From NCBI GenBank assembly GCA_038239005.1, contig JBBSFE010000008.1:38046-102045 (forward strand): a stretch of 64,000 nt of DNA, given 5' to 3'. The DNA comes from DASXHD01 sp038239005 (lineage in GTDB: Bacteria > Myxococcota_A > Polyangia > Polyangiales > Polyangiaceae). The notes beneath the pieces were generated by a model. It was not told the DNA's origin. It saw only the letters and a list, made by a program, of their open reading frames with translations, and ran no database searches. A program made the translations under genes and the position numbers. This document shows positions 1 to 8,849 of the stretch, one piece after another. The number at the start of each line of letters is the position of its first letter. Position 1 is the stretch's first letter.

Positions 1-2
1 GC

Positions 3-701
3 GCCGTGAAGCGAAAGCCCGGCCGTGTCGAGCTCGCCGAAGGCGGCACGCTCTTTCTCGACGAAATTGGCGACGTCACGTTGCCGATGCAGGTGAAGCT
101 CTTGCGTCTCCTGCAGGAACGCGAGTTCACGACGCTCGGCGGCACGGGCGTGCAAAAGGCAGACGTACGCTTCGTCGCCGCGACGCATCGCGATCTCGAA
201 GCGATGGTGAAGGCGGGAGAGTTTCGCGAAGATTTGTTTTATCGCCTGAGCGTCGTACCGGTGTGGCTGCCGACCTTGCGCGAGCGCTCGACCGACGTCG
301 CCGAGCTCGCAACGCGATTCTGCGCCGACGCCGCCACGCGCAACGGCGTGCGGGCACCGAAAATCGCCGAAGACGCGCTCGCGGGCCTCGCGACGCGCAA
401 TTGGGGAGGCAACGTGCGCGAGCTACAGAGCTGCGTGGAGCGGCTCGTAGTCTTCGCCGACGGCGCCGACATTCACGCAGCCGACATCGCGCGCGATCTC
501 GAACGTGCGCGTCCGCTCGGAGGAGACTCCGCGAGCCTCCCGCTCTCCGCGAGCCTCGGCGAGCAACGCGAGGACGCCGAACGTCGCGCAGTTCAAGAAG
601 CACTCACGCGCGCGGGCGGCAATCGCACGCTCGCCGCGCGCCTCCTCGGCGTCAGCCGTCGCACGCTCTACAACAAGCTCGCCGAGCTCGGGATCAGCTA
701 A
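3..701 (+). CDS. NtrC-family sigma54-dependent activator, C-terminal part (5' truncated)
   Basis: This is the downstream part of a bacterial enhancer-binding protein, cut by the window edge; the reading frame is open from the first bases. It starts just after the point where the GAFTGA loop would lie. Visible are the Walker B region (GGTLFLDEIGD), the sensor I/arginine-finger region (VRFVAATHRDL, then FREDLFYRLSVVPVWLP), the sensor II motif as WGGNVREL (usually WPGNVREL) and a C-terminal Fis-type helix-turn-helix (GGNRTLAARLLGVSRRTLYNKL). Family knowledge: such proteins remodel sigma54-RNA polymerase holoenzyme at -24/-12 promoters. The N-terminal sensory domain is off-window, so the input signal is unknown. 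A receiver domain is likely but not seen. Confidence 0.93.
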   Translation, partial: AVKRKPGRVELAEGGTLFLDEIGDVTLPMQVKLLRLLQEREFTTLGGTGVQKADVRFVAATHRDLEAMVKAGEFREDLFYRLSVVPVWLPTLRERSTDVAELATRFCADAATRNGVRAPKIAEDALAGLATRNWGGNVRELQSCVERLVVFADGADIHAADIARDLERARPLGGDSASLPLSASLGEQREDAERRAVQEALTRAGGNRTLAARLLGVSRRTLYNKLAELGIS

Positions 702-735
702 GCTTCGAGGCTCGCGGAGAGCGTGAGGCTCGTCA

Positions 736-1932
736 TCACGGCCGCCAGAGCATTCCGAACGAGATCGCGGGGCCGAGGTAGTCGACGTTCGTGCCGACGC
801 AGTGCGTGTCGGTCGTTTGGGTCCCGCCGAAGCCGACGAAGGCACCGCAGGGCTCCGAAGGTTGGTCTGCGTTCGCGGATGATGTCTCGACGTACGCGAG
901 CCCGACGCCTCCGCGGATGTCGAGCGTGCCGTGTTTGCCTGTGCCCATGATGCGGTGACGAACATCGGCCATCGCGCGGCCGTAGCGAAGGTTGCCCACT
1001 TCCGCGTCGACGCCGAGCCACCACGTCGGCGCAATGCGGAACTCGATGGCGCCGCCGTATTCACCGACGAACGTTGCGCCGATCCCGAACGACATGTGCC
1101 AATCGAACGTGATGCGATCGCGCTCGCCAACGCGACCGCGCAGCGCGAGCACAGGCTCCACGAGATAACCGTGCTCGAAGAGGCCCACGCCGACCCCACC
1201 CGAAACCGCGACGTAGCGTATGTCGCCGCCGACGAGCACTTCGCCGACCGCGACTTGTGCATCGCCGCCGCGCGGGCCGGTCACATGATTGCCGCTGTCG
1301 AAGTCTCCGGTTGCAGCGCCGAACGTTCCATACGCAGCGACGACGAGCGCGCCAGCGGAGCGGTAGGCGAGCGACGCATCGAAAAAGAGAAACCCACCGA
1401 CTGGGCCGTCGAACCCTGCGCCCGTCGTTACGTTTGCGGTCGCCTCGACCCCGCGTGGCTCGCGTTCGGTTGGCGCGGGCGTCCATTGTCGCTCGGGTCC
1501 CCATGCGGTGCGACCCTCGGGCGCGCGCAGCGAGATCGGCTTGTGTGTTGGAGGCGGAGGCACGACGGGCGTCTCGAGGGCGAGCACTTCATAGTCGTCG
1601 AGCGCCATCACGCTCTTCGCGGTTCGCGCCGACACGACGCCATCGATCACCGTGAGCGAAACGAGCGGGGCGACGTATCGTTTTTTCGTGACGATGGGTG
1701 GATCGTGCGATGCGTCCACGGTCAAGACGGTGCGCCCGCAGAGCGCGTACGCTTTGTCGCCGAGTGACGTAAAGGACTGCGGCGTGCACCCCATCGCAAT
1801 CGATTTCTCGCCGCTCGGCGCACGCACGATGATGTCGCCACCCGCAAGCTCGAAGGCGACATCGCTCGCAATCGCCGACGAGCCCCAAAGGAGGACGACG
1901 CAAAACGCAGCGTGTTTGCTAGAAGCGAACAT
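736..1932 (-). CDS. Secreted protein with probable outer-membrane beta-barrel C-terminal half
   Basis: A 398-aa protein with an N-terminal signal peptide (basic residue, then hydrophobic FCVVLLWGSSAIA, likely cleaved after AIA). Residues about 25-140 are short beta-rich segments followed by a Pro-rich linker (VVPPPP). The rest alternates Gly and aromatic residues (GGFLFFDASLAYRS, WHMSFGIGATFVGEYGG, WWLGVDAEVG) in a way typical of outer-membrane barrels. I do not recognise a named family. Its ATG lies 2 bp from the start of gatB on the other strand, so each gene's upstream control region must sit inside the other's coding sequence. The signal peptide supports this start. Barrel topology is inference from composition. 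Confidence 0.72.
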   Translation of the reverse strand: MFASSKHAAFCVVLLWGSSAIASDVAFELAGGDIIVRAPSGEKSIAMGCTPQSFTSLGDKAYALCGRTVLTVDASHDPPIVTKKRYVAPLVSLTVIDGVVSARTAKSVMALDDYEVLALETPVVPPPPTHKPISLRAPEGRTAWGPERQWTPAPTEREPRGVEATANVTTGAGFDGPVGGFLFFDASLAYRSAGALVVAAYGTFGAATGDFDSGNHVTGPRGGDAQVAVGEVLVGGDIRYVAVSGGVGVGLFEHGYLVEPVLALRGRVGERDRITFDWHMSFGIGATFVGEYGGAIEFRIAPTWWLGVDAEVGNLRYGRAMADVRHRIMGTGKHGTLDIRGGVGLAYVETSSANADQPSEPCGAFVGFGGTQTTDTHCVGTNVDYLGPAISFGMLWRP

Positions 1933-1934
1933 GC

Positions 1935-3347
1935 ATGTCCCGCTTCGAGCCCGTCATCGGATTGGAGGTGCACGCGCAGCTCCTCACGGCGACGAAAGCG
2001 TTTTGCTCGTGTGTGACCAACTTCGGTGCGCCTCCCAACACTCACACTTGTCCGACGTGCCTAGGTTTGCCAGGCGCGCTTCCCGTGCTCAACGAGCGCG
2101 CCGTGCGTTTTGCCGTGCGCACCGCGCTCGCGCTCGGTTGCACGATCGAGCCGGTGAGCCGGTTTTCGCGCAAGAATTATTTCTATCCAGATCTGCCCAA
2201 AGGCTACCAGATTAGTCAGTTCGACGAGCCCTTCAGTCGTCACGGCTCTCTCGACCTCGGCGCCCGCACAGCGCGTATCACGCGCGTGCACATGGAAGAG
2301 GATGCCGGCAAGAACATCCACGAGGGAAGCGGGAGATCGATCGTCGACTTCAATCGCTCGGGTGTGCCGCTCGTCGAAGTCGTGGGCGAGCCCGATTTGC
2401 GCAGCGCCGCGGAAGCTGCGGAGTACTTGCGCGCGCTTCGTGAGATCTTGATGTTCATCGAAGTGAACGACGGGAACCTCGAAGAGGGCTCGTTCCGGTG
2501 CGACGCGAACGTGTCGATTCGCGCAATCGGTTCGACGGAGCTCGGCGCGCGCGTCGAGCTGAAGAACATCAACTCGTTCAAGTTCGTCGAGAAGGCGATC
2601 GACCACGAAATCGCGCGCCAAGAGGGCGTGCTCGAATCCGGAGGTAAGGTCGCTCTCGAGACGCGCGGGTGGGACGAAAAAAACGGCCGCACCTTCAGCA
2701 TGCGCAGCAAAGAGACCGCGCAAGACTATCGATACTTTCCCGAGCCCGATCTCGCGCCGCTCGTTCTCGATGAAGCGTTCGTCGCATCGGTGCGCGCAGA
2801 GATGCCGGAGCTCCCCGCAGCGAAGCGCGCGCGATATGTTGCAGAATACAAGCTTCCCCCAGCGGCGGCGGGCGTGCTCACGCAGCACCCGCGCATCGCG
2901 GCGCTCTTCGAGGAGGCAGCAAAAGTGGCCGACCCCGTGCGGGTCGCCAACTTCGTCCAGAGCGAAGTGCTGCGTGATGTCGTGACAAAAGGGCTCGCTG
3001 CCGAGATCCCGGTGAGCGCATCGCAGATTGCGGAGATTGCGGCGCTCGTGGAGTCGGGGGCGATCAGCGGGAAGCAATCGAAAGAAATTTACGGCAAGGT
3101 GCGCGGCACGGCGAAGAGCCCACGCGACGTCGTGCGCGAGCTCGGCATGGAGCAGGTGAGTGATGCGTCGGCGCTCGAGCCGATTATCCTTCGCATCGTC
3201 GCCGCGAATCCGAAGCAGGCCGCAGACCTTCGCGGCGGCAAGGTCGGCCTCATGGGATACTTCGTCGGGCTCGTCATGCGTGAAACGAAAGGCAGCGCGA
3301 ACCCACAGCTCGTGAACGAGCTCTTGAAGAAAGCTCTCGGCACATGA
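1935..3347 (+). CDS. gatB: Asp-tRNA(Asn)/Glu-tRNA(Gln) amidotransferase subunit B
   Basis: A 470-aa GatB, full length for the family. It binds misacylated Glu-tRNA(Gln) or Asp-tRNA(Asn) and, with GatA and GatC, converts them to Gln-tRNA or Asn-tRNA. The opening FEPVIGLEVHAQL is diagnostic. A zinc-type cysteine set follows (CSC near residue 24 and CPTC near 39), then the kinase-like core (MEEDAGKN, VDFNRSGVPLVEVV, KNINSFKFVEKAI) and the helical YqeY-like C-terminal domain. gatA and gatC are not adjacent, as is common in Proteobacteria-like genomes. The stop codon overlaps the start of the following sensor kinase by 4 bp (ATGA), which suggests translational coupling. Confidence 0.97.
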   Translation: MSRFEPVIGLEVHAQLLTATKAFCSCVTNFGAPPNTHTCPTCLGLPGALPVLNERAVRFAVRTALALGCTIEPVSRFSRKNYFYPDLPKGYQISQFDEPFSRHGSLDLGARTARITRVHMEEDAGKNIHEGSGRSIVDFNRSGVPLVEVVGEPDLRSAAEAAEYLRALREILMFIEVNDGNLEEGSFRCDANVSIRAIGSTELGARVELKNINSFKFVEKAIDHEIARQEGVLESGGKVALETRGWDEKNGRTFSMRSKETAQDYRYFPEPDLAPLVLDEAFVASVRAEMPELPAAKRARYVAEYKLPPAAAGVLTQHPRIAALFEEAAKVADPVRVANFVQSEVLRDVVTKGLAAEIPVSASQIAEIAALVESGAISGKQSKEIYGKVRGTAKSPRDVVRELGMEQVSDASALEPIILRIVAANPKQAADLRGGKVGLMGYFVGLVMRETKGSANPQLVNELLKKALGT

Positions 3348-4819
3348 CGGCGCCCACGCCCGGCGGGCGCGTGCTGATCGTCGACGACAACGCCGATCTC
3401 GCGGGCACGCTCCGCGACGTGCTCTTGTCGGCGAGCACCGAGAGCGATCCTCTCGAAGTGGACGTCGCCGACAGCGGCAAGGGCGCTCTCGCACGTGCGC
3501 GCGAAACGGGCTTCGATGTTGCGCTCGTCGACGTGAAGCTGCCGGATGCGAGCGGCGTCGATTTGATTCGCCCGCTCCGCGAGGCGAGCCCCAATAGCGA
3601 AATCGTTCTCATCACGGGCTTCGCGAGCATGGAGGCCGCGATCGCCGCGCTGCGTGCGGGCGCGTTCGCGATGATCCTCAAGAGCTTTCGCCCCGACGAG
3701 CTCGTCACCACCGTGCGGCAAGCGCTGACGAAAGCGCGTCTCCAGCGCGAGCGCGAAGAGCTCGAACGGCGATACCGCGCCGTCGTCGACTTGACCGACG
3801 TGCTCGTGCTCGCGCTCGACGCCGCCGACAGAGTCGTTCTCTTCAACCGCAAAGCAGCGGAGCTCGCAGGCGTCTCCGCGGAGAGCGCAATAGGCCGAGA
3901 TTTCGTGCGCGCGTGGATCCCCGAAGACGATCGCGTGCGACTCAACGACGCGCTCGCCGTGGCGCGCCAGAGCAAACGCGGAACTTCGGAAGTGGAGACG
4001 GGCTTCGTCGCGACGGGCGGGCAGGCGCGTCGCATCCGATGGCACCTCGGCGGCACGGTCGACCCCGGCGAAGGCGAGCTCGTGTATGGCATCGGCATCG
4101 ACGTCACCGAACGGCGCGCGCTCGAGAAACGCGCCGCGGACGCCGAAGCACTCAGCGCGATGGGCACACTCGCGCTCAATCTCGCGCACGAGATCCGCAA
4201 CCCGCTCAACGCCGCAAAGCTGCAACTCCATTTGCTCGCGCGCGACGTTGGCAAGCTCGAGATGGAGGAGACGCGAGCGTCGCTCCTCAAGCGTTCCGAA
4301 ATCGTCGGCGACGAAATCGCGCGCCTCAACCGGCTCCTCACCGAATTCCTCGAGCTCGCGCGCCCACGCGGTATTGCGCGCGAGCCCGTTCACGTGAGCG
4401 AGCTCGTCGACTCGGTGCTCTCGCTCGAGCGTGAAGCGGCCGAAGCGCGCGGCGTGCGAATCGTGCGAGATTTCGCGCCCGGCGCCGCAGCGATCGGCGA
4501 CGCGGAGAAGCTCCGGCAGGTCGTGCTGAACTTGGTTGTCAACGCGCTCGAGGCTATGAAAGACGGCGGCGTGCTCACAGCGCGCACGTTCCCGGAAAAC
4601 GATCGCATCGTCTTCGCGATCGAAGACACGGGCCCCGGCATCGACACGAGCGTCCTCACGCAGGTCTTCGACCCATTCTTCACGACGAAAGAAGCCGGCA
4701 CGGGCCTAGGCCTCTCCATCGTGCGCAAGATCGTCGACCAACACGGCGGCGACGTCCGCCTCGAAAGCGCAATCGGCAAAGGCACGACCGTCCGCGTGTG
4801 GATCCCGACGGGCCGCTAA
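3344..4819 (+). CDS. Receiver-PAS-histidine kinase hybrid (NtrB-like)
   Basis: A 491-aa cytoplasmic signalling protein with no membrane segment. Residues 8-125 are a receiver domain (acidic pair D14/D15, phospho-acceptor D63, Lys113). The usual Lys-Pro after beta5 is Lys-Ser here (K113-S114). Residues about 140-255 form a PAS domain. The dimerisation/phosphotransfer helix carries HEIRNP with His282. The C-terminal ATPase domain has an N box (VVLNLVVNALEAM), G1 (DTGPGI) and G2 (GTGLGLSI). The kinase could autophosphorylate His282; its receiver may accept phosphate from another kinase. It is coupled to gatB by a 4-bp overlap. A partner could be the NtrC-type activator at 3-701 (inference only). 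Confidence 0.92.
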   Translation: MTAPTPGGRVLIVDDNADLAGTLRDVLLSASTESDPLEVDVADSGKGALARARETGFDVALVDVKLPDASGVDLIRPLREASPNSEIVLITGFASMEAAIAALRAGAFAMILKSFRPDELVTTVRQALTKARLQREREELERRYRAVVDLTDVLVLALDAADRVVLFNRKAAELAGVSAESAIGRDFVRAWIPEDDRVRLNDALAVARQSKRGTSEVETGFVATGGQARRIRWHLGGTVDPGEGELVYGIGIDVTERRALEKRAADAEALSAMGTLALNLAHEIRNPLNAAKLQLHLLARDVGKLEMEETRASLLKRSEIVGDEIARLNRLLTEFLELARPRGIAREPVHVSELVDSVLSLEREAAEARGVRIVRDFAPGAAAIGDAEKLRQVVLNLVVNALEAMKDGGVLTARTFPENDRIVFAIEDTGPGIDTSVLTQVFDPFFTTKEAGTGLGLSIVRKIVDQHGGDVRLESAIGKGTTVRVWIPTGR

Positions 4820-4820
4820 A

Positions 4821-6644
4821 TCATTCTTTGGGTTTTTTGCGGGCGCCCAGCACCGCAAGCTTGAAGTATTCGAGTTGGCTTTTCGCCGCTTCTTTGGCGA
4901 CTTCCACGCGGCTGACTTCGCGCGCGCTTTTGCGGGCGCCGAGCTCGCCGGATTCGTAGAGCTCGCGGGTGCGTGCCCGCTGGAGCTTTCCGCTCGAAGT
5001 TTTCGGGAGCACGCCCGGCAGGAGCGGGACGACGTCGTCGACCGAGAGCGCCATGCCTTCTTGAATCGATTTGCGAACGGCCGCGCCGAGCTCGCTCGCG
5101 CGTGCGGGGGTTTCGAGCTCGTGAGGATCTTGCACTTCGAATGTGACGACGACGCGTTCGCGATCGACTTCTTGCCCGGTCGGATCACGCGAGCCGAATG
5201 CGATGACGTTGCCTTTGCGGACGCCCGGAACTTTCGCGGCCTCCCACTCCATGTCTTGCGGGTAGTAGTTGCGGCCGTTCACGATGATGACTTCCTTCGA
5301 GCGCCCACAGATGTAGACGTGGCTCTCGTGGAGAAAACCGAGATCGCCCGTGCGGAGATATTCGCCAGCAAACGCTTCGCGTGTTCGCTCTTCGTCTTGC
5401 CAGTACCCCTTCATGAGGCTTGGCCCGCGAAGGCGAAGCTCGCCGACGCGGCCTTCTGGAAGCGGCGTTTGGCTCGTGGCGTCGTCTTGGGCGAACACTT
5501 TCACTTCGTGCCCTGCGAACGCTTTGCCGCATGAAACGAGCCGCAGGGAGCGCTCGCCGTCGTCGACCTTCACAGCGCCTTCGGCCCAAAGCGTGGCGCC
5601 GTCGACCGAGAGTGTCTTCATGCCTTCGGAGAGCTCGGTGAAACAAATCGCGAGCGACGACTCGGCCATGCCGTACGAAGGCAAAAGCGCTTCCTTCTTG
5701 AAGCCCACTTTTGCGAACGCCGATGCGAAGGCTTCGAGCGTTTCGGGTCGAATGGGCTCCGCGCCGCAACCCGCGACGCGCCAGCTCGAAAGATCGAGCC
5801 CTTCGAGCTCGCGCTCGCGAATGCGTTTGCAACAGAGTGCGTACGCGAAGTTAGGCCCGTACGACACGGTGCCTTTGTGCCGCGAGATGGTTTGCAGCCA
5901 CGTGGCGGGGCGCTTCAAGAAAAGCAGCGGCGGCAAAAACACGGTGGGGTTCTTCGTGACGAGCGGCGCAAGCACGAAGCCGATCAATCCCATGTCGTGA
6001 TAGAGCGGCAGCCACGAGACGCCGACGTCCGTGCCGTCGCCAACATGAAGCCCATCCTTCATGAAGGCTTGAATGTTCGCGAGGAGATTGTCGTGCGTGA
6101 GCGTGACGCCTTTCGGACGCGATGTGGAGCCGCTCGTGAATTGCAGAAAGGCGACGTCGCTCCCGATGATCTTTGCGGCGCGAAGCGGCTCCTGCGATTC
6201 ACGAATCGCTTCGACCGCGATCACTTGCTCGAGATCGGGCGCTCCCGCTTGCACCGTGCCGAGCAAACGCTTGATGCGGGCATCGGTGATGAGCACGCGT
6301 GCGCCGCATTTGCGGACGATGTGTCGCGTGTTGTCGAGATAGCCCTGGAGCTGCCCGAGCCCGAGCGGCGGGTAGATCGGAACGGGGATGATGCCCGCGC
6401 GGATGGCGCCGAGAAACGAGAGAACGAAATCTTCGTTCGTGGGCAGAATGAGCGCGACGCGGTCGCCCTTTTGGAGCCCGAGCGCCTGCATCGCCCCGCC
6501 GTAACGCGCGCTCGCCCGCTCGATGGCGGTGTACGAGAAAGACGCCTCACTCGCGTCGCCCGAGGATTCGGGAACGAAGCGAAACCCGCGGGTAGGGTCG
6601 CACTTTGCAGCTTCTTCGATGGCTTGAGCGAGCGTCGAGGGCAC
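4821..6644 (-). CDS. Fatty acyl-AMP ligase (FAAL) / acyl-CoA synthetase family
   Basis: A 607-aa ANL-superfamily adenylating enzyme. The ATP-binding P-loop is FTSGSTSRPKGVTLTH (about residues 169-184). Further motifs are LPLYHDMGLIG, YRTGDLGFL-type (LRTGDLGFL) and the C-terminal catalytic lysine motif LPKTSSGKLQR. The LPLYHDMGLIG and PSYGMAESSLA motifs are characteristic of FAALs, which make acyl-adenylates and pass the chain to a carrier protein rather than to CoA. No polyketide synthase adjoins it; the nearest carrier protein is at 16165. GTG start. The divergent small gene starts 38 bp away and a promoter-like sequence lies between them. Whether the product is acyl-AMP or acyl-CoA cannot be settled from motifs alone. 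Confidence 0.9.
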   Translation of the reverse strand: MPSTLAQAIEEAAKCDPTRGFRFVPESSGDASEASFSYTAIERASARYGGAMQALGLQKGDRVALILPTNEDFVLSFLGAIRAGIIPVPIYPPLGLGQLQGYLDNTRHIVRKCGARVLITDARIKRLLGTVQAGAPDLEQVIAVEAIRESQEPLRAAKIIGSDVAFLQFTSGSTSRPKGVTLTHDNLLANIQAFMKDGLHVGDGTDVGVSWLPLYHDMGLIGFVLAPLVTKNPTVFLPPLLFLKRPATWLQTISRHKGTVSYGPNFAYALCCKRIRERELEGLDLSSWRVAGCGAEPIRPETLEAFASAFAKVGFKKEALLPSYGMAESSLAICFTELSEGMKTLSVDGATLWAEGAVKVDDGERSLRLVSCGKAFAGHEVKVFAQDDATSQTPLPEGRVGELRLRGPSLMKGYWQDEERTREAFAGEYLRTGDLGFLHESHVYICGRSKEVIIVNGRNYYPQDMEWEAAKVPGVRKGNVIAFGSRDPTGQEVDRERVVVTFEVQDPHELETPARASELGAAVRKSIQEGMALSVDDVVPLLPGVLPKTSSGKLQRARTRELYESGELGARKSAREVSRVEVAKEAAKSQLEYFKLAVLGARKKPKE

Positions 6645-6647
6645 TTC

Positions 6648-6676
6648 TTGCCGCTTTTAGCACAGCCTGTAATAAT
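6648..6676 (+). promoter_or_regulatory. Putative extended -10 sigma70-type promoter
   Basis: A TTGCCG hexamer (6648-6653), a 17-bp spacer and an extended -10 element TGTAATAAT (hexamer AATAAT at 6671-6676). The downstream ATG at 6683 starts 7 bp after the -10, so transcription would begin at or next to the start codon and give a leaderless mRNA. No Shine-Dalgarno sequence precedes that ATG, which fits. The prediction is by eye; myxobacterial promoters are often poorly conserved. Confidence 0.42.
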
Positions 6677-6682
6677 CGCTTT

Positions 6683-6946
6683 ATGCCCCTCATCGAGACC
6701 GAAGAAGCCGCGCGCCGCCTCGCGCGCGCGATCGCGAGCGACCTGTCGCTCTACAACGAGGACAAAATCGTCCAGGGCATCACCAGCGACAATCTGTTCG
6801 AGAGCCTCTCGGAGGAAATCGAAGAAGGTCGCGCGCTCTACAAGCGCCGCGTTTCGCCCGAGCTCTATCCGCGTAATTTCTACGACCGCGCTCTCGTGGA
6901 CATTCTCATCAAGGCGAAGGGCCACATCAAGTCCAAGCTCTGGTGA
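6683..6946 (+). CDS. Small helical protein of unknown function
   Basis: An 87-aa soluble, largely helical, charged protein (start MPLIETEEAARRLARAI). I do not recognise a family. The frame stays open further upstream, but this ATG is chosen because the upstream extension is Arg/Ala-rich and overlaps the divergent FAAL start and the promoter. It overlaps the following pseudouridine synthase by 4 bp (GTGA), so the two are probably co-translated. It may act with, or be regulated with, the rRNA modification enzyme, but the sequence gives no direct function. Confidence 0.75.
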   Translation: MPLIETEEAARRLARAIASDLSLYNEDKIVQGITSDNLFESLSEEIEEGRALYKRRVSPELYPRNFYDRALVDILIKAKGHIKSKLW

Positions 6947-7866
6947 TCCGCGCCACGCGCGGAGGAGAGCGGGTCGACAAGTTCGTTTCGCGTGAGATGA
7001 CGACATCTCGCGCCGAAGCGCAGCGTTGGATCGAAGCGGGCAGGGTGACGCTCGACGGCAAGGTCGCGCGCGCATCCGATGTGGTGCGTGTCGGAACGAA
7101 CGTCGACATCGCGCCGCTCGCAGCGCGCACGACCGAGCTCGAGCCCGACGCATCCGTGCCGATGGATGTTCTCTACGTGGACGCCGCGGTCGTCGTGCTC
7201 GTGAAAGCGCCGGGCATCGTCGTGCATCCCGCGCCGGGTAGCGAGCACGGCACGCTCGTGCACGGCCTTCTCGCGCGCGGGTACTTCGAAGCTCACGGCG
7301 ACGAGCACGAGCGTCCAGGTATCGTTCACCGCCTCGACAAAGGAACGAGCGGCGTGATGGTCGTCGCGCGCACGCCGGCCGCGCGCGAAGCGCTGAAGGC
7401 GCAGTTCGCGGCGCACACGATCGATCGCGAATACGTGGCGCTTTGCGTGGGCGTCGCCAAAACCAAAACGCACGCCACGCTCCACGGCCGCGATCCGCGC
7501 GATCGCAAGCGCTTCACCTCGCGCGTGCGCGTAGGAAAAGCCGCGGTCACGCATGTATTCTGCATGGAATCCCTTGCGTCGGGCCGCGCGAGCCTCGTCC
7601 GCGCGACGCTCGAAACGGGTCGCACGCACCAAATCCGCATGCACCTCGCGGAATCCGCCACGCCCGTCCTCGCTGATCCGATCTACGGCAAACCCCCGCG
7701 CGATCCCATCATCGCCGCGATCGCCACGACGCTCGGCCACCAAGCGCTGCATGCGCGCGTCCTCGGTTTCGATCACCCAACGACGGGCAAACGCGTGCGC
7801 TTCGAGGCGCCACCACCCACCGACTTTGCAGGCGTGCTCGAATCTCTCCGCAAGATTAATTCTTGA
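6943..7866 (+). CDS. RluD-family 23S rRNA pseudouridine synthase
   Basis: A 307-aa RluA/RluD-type enzyme. Residues about 8-60 form an S4 RNA-binding domain (VDKFVSREMTTSRAEAQRWIEAG). The catalytic domain contains the signature HRLDKGTSGVMV with nucleophile Asp132, plus the family motif LETGRTHQIRMHLA. It isomerises uridines in large-subunit rRNA. GTG start inside the previous gene's stop. The 3' end overlaps the convergent flippase-like gene by 11 bp. RluC/RluD subfamily and exact target sites cannot be told from motifs. Confidence 0.93.
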   Translation: MIRATRGGERVDKFVSREMTTSRAEAQRWIEAGRVTLDGKVARASDVVRVGTNVDIAPLAARTTELEPDASVPMDVLYVDAAVVVLVKAPGIVVHPAPGSEHGTLVHGLLARGYFEAHGDEHERPGIVHRLDKGTSGVMVVARTPAAREALKAQFAAHTIDREYVALCVGVAKTKTHATLHGRDPRDRKRFTSRVRVGKAAVTHVFCMESLASGRASLVRATLETGRTHQIRMHLAESATPVLADPIYGKPPRDPIIAAIATTLGHQALHARVLGFDHPTTGKRVRFEAPPPTDFAGVLESLRKINS

Positions 7867-8848
7867 GCAGGGCGGGGTAGCGGCGTTTCAGGAGGGCGAG
7901 CGCAATGAAGCCGACGATGACCGCGAACCACAACGTCGCGAATCGGACGAGCATCATCGCCGCGGTGCTCGTCGCGACGTCGACGTGGCCGACGTTGACC
8001 ATTTGTTCGCGAAGGCCAGTCTCCGTGACGCCGAGACCGCCGGGTGTCGGGATGACCGCGCCGGCCAGCGTGCTCGTTGCGTAGAAAAAGATGCTGAGCG
8101 TGAGAGGGACGTTCGCGTGGAAGCCGCGCAAGATCACCGCGAGAGCGCAACACTCGAGCGACCAGGCAGCAATCGACAGGAGCGTGGGCCACACCAGATT
8201 TTTTGGCGCGACGAGCACCGTAAGGCTCTCGTAAGCCTCTTCGAGGCGCGGGCCGATGCGACGAAACGGGCCGGGCAGGGATGCAAGGAAGCGAATCACG
8301 GCGTGAGATGCGCTGCGCGATGCAATCACGCCGAGCAGGGCTGCGACGATCGCCACGCCGACACCCGCGGGAAGTAGCCCACCATGAAACCCGAGCGAGC
8401 CGACGACGATGAGCACGATGACGCCGATGAGATCCGTGACGCGCTCGGCGACGACGATGGGCGCCGTCTTTGGCACGGGCACGCCGTGCGTTTCGAAGAG
8501 AACGAGCGATTTCAACACCTCGCCGACTTTGCCGGGCGAGATCGTCAGCACGAACCCGGAGAGGAAAGTGAGGAAGCTATCGACGACGCCCACACCTTCG
8601 ATCTCGAGGCAGCCGAGATAGAACTGCCACTTGAAGAAACGGAGAACGTAGTTGCCGAAGGCGAGCGCGAACGCCGCGCCGAACGTCCACCATTCGTAGT
8701 GGTCGAGGCTCGCGCTTATTTTTCCGGCACCGCTCCACACGGCGAACGCGCCGTACACGAGCACGAACAGAAGCAGAACGAAGATGACGCGCTGGATGCG
8801 AAACCCGCCGCGTGGTTTCGCCGTTGCGGAAGCGCCGCTTGTCGCCAT
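7856..8848 (-). CDS. Lysylphosphatidylglycerol synthase TM-region (flippase-like) integral membrane protein
   Basis: A 330-aa polytopic inner-membrane protein of the UPF0104/LPG_synthase_TM superfamily. Motifs are FGNYVLRFFKWQFYL, the loop FVLTISPGKVGEVLKS and the family-typical IPTPGGLGVTETGL. About seven to eight hydrophobic segments are visible. There is no soluble transferase domain, so it is the membrane module alone, which in related proteins acts as a lipid flippase. The start MATSGASATAKP was chosen over an upstream Ser/Arg-rich extension because it follows the previous gene's stop by 1 bp. The 3' end overlaps the rRNA pseudouridine synthase. The transported lipid is unknown. Confidence 0.88.
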   Translation of the reverse strand: MATSGASATAKPRGGFRIQRVIFVLLLFVLVYGAFAVWSGAGKISASLDHYEWWTFGAAFALAFGNYVLRFFKWQFYLGCLEIEGVGVVDSFLTFLSGFVLTISPGKVGEVLKSLVLFETHGVPVPKTAPIVVAERVTDLIGVIVLIVVGSLGFHGGLLPAGVGVAIVAALLGVIASRSASHAVIRFLASLPGPFRRIGPRLEEAYESLTVLVAPKNLVWPTLLSIAAWSLECCALAVILRGFHANVPLTLSIFFYATSTLAGAVIPTPGGLGVTETGLREQMVNVGHVDVATSTAAMMLVRFATLWFAVIVGFIALALLKRRYPALLKN

Positions 8849-8849
8849 T

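Noticed and set aside
2061..3494. Long open frame on the minus strand opposite gatB (477 codons)
   Set aside because: It is an Arg/Glu/Ala-rich complement of gatB with no recognisable motif. Such frames are expected opposite GC-rich genes. gatB is certain.
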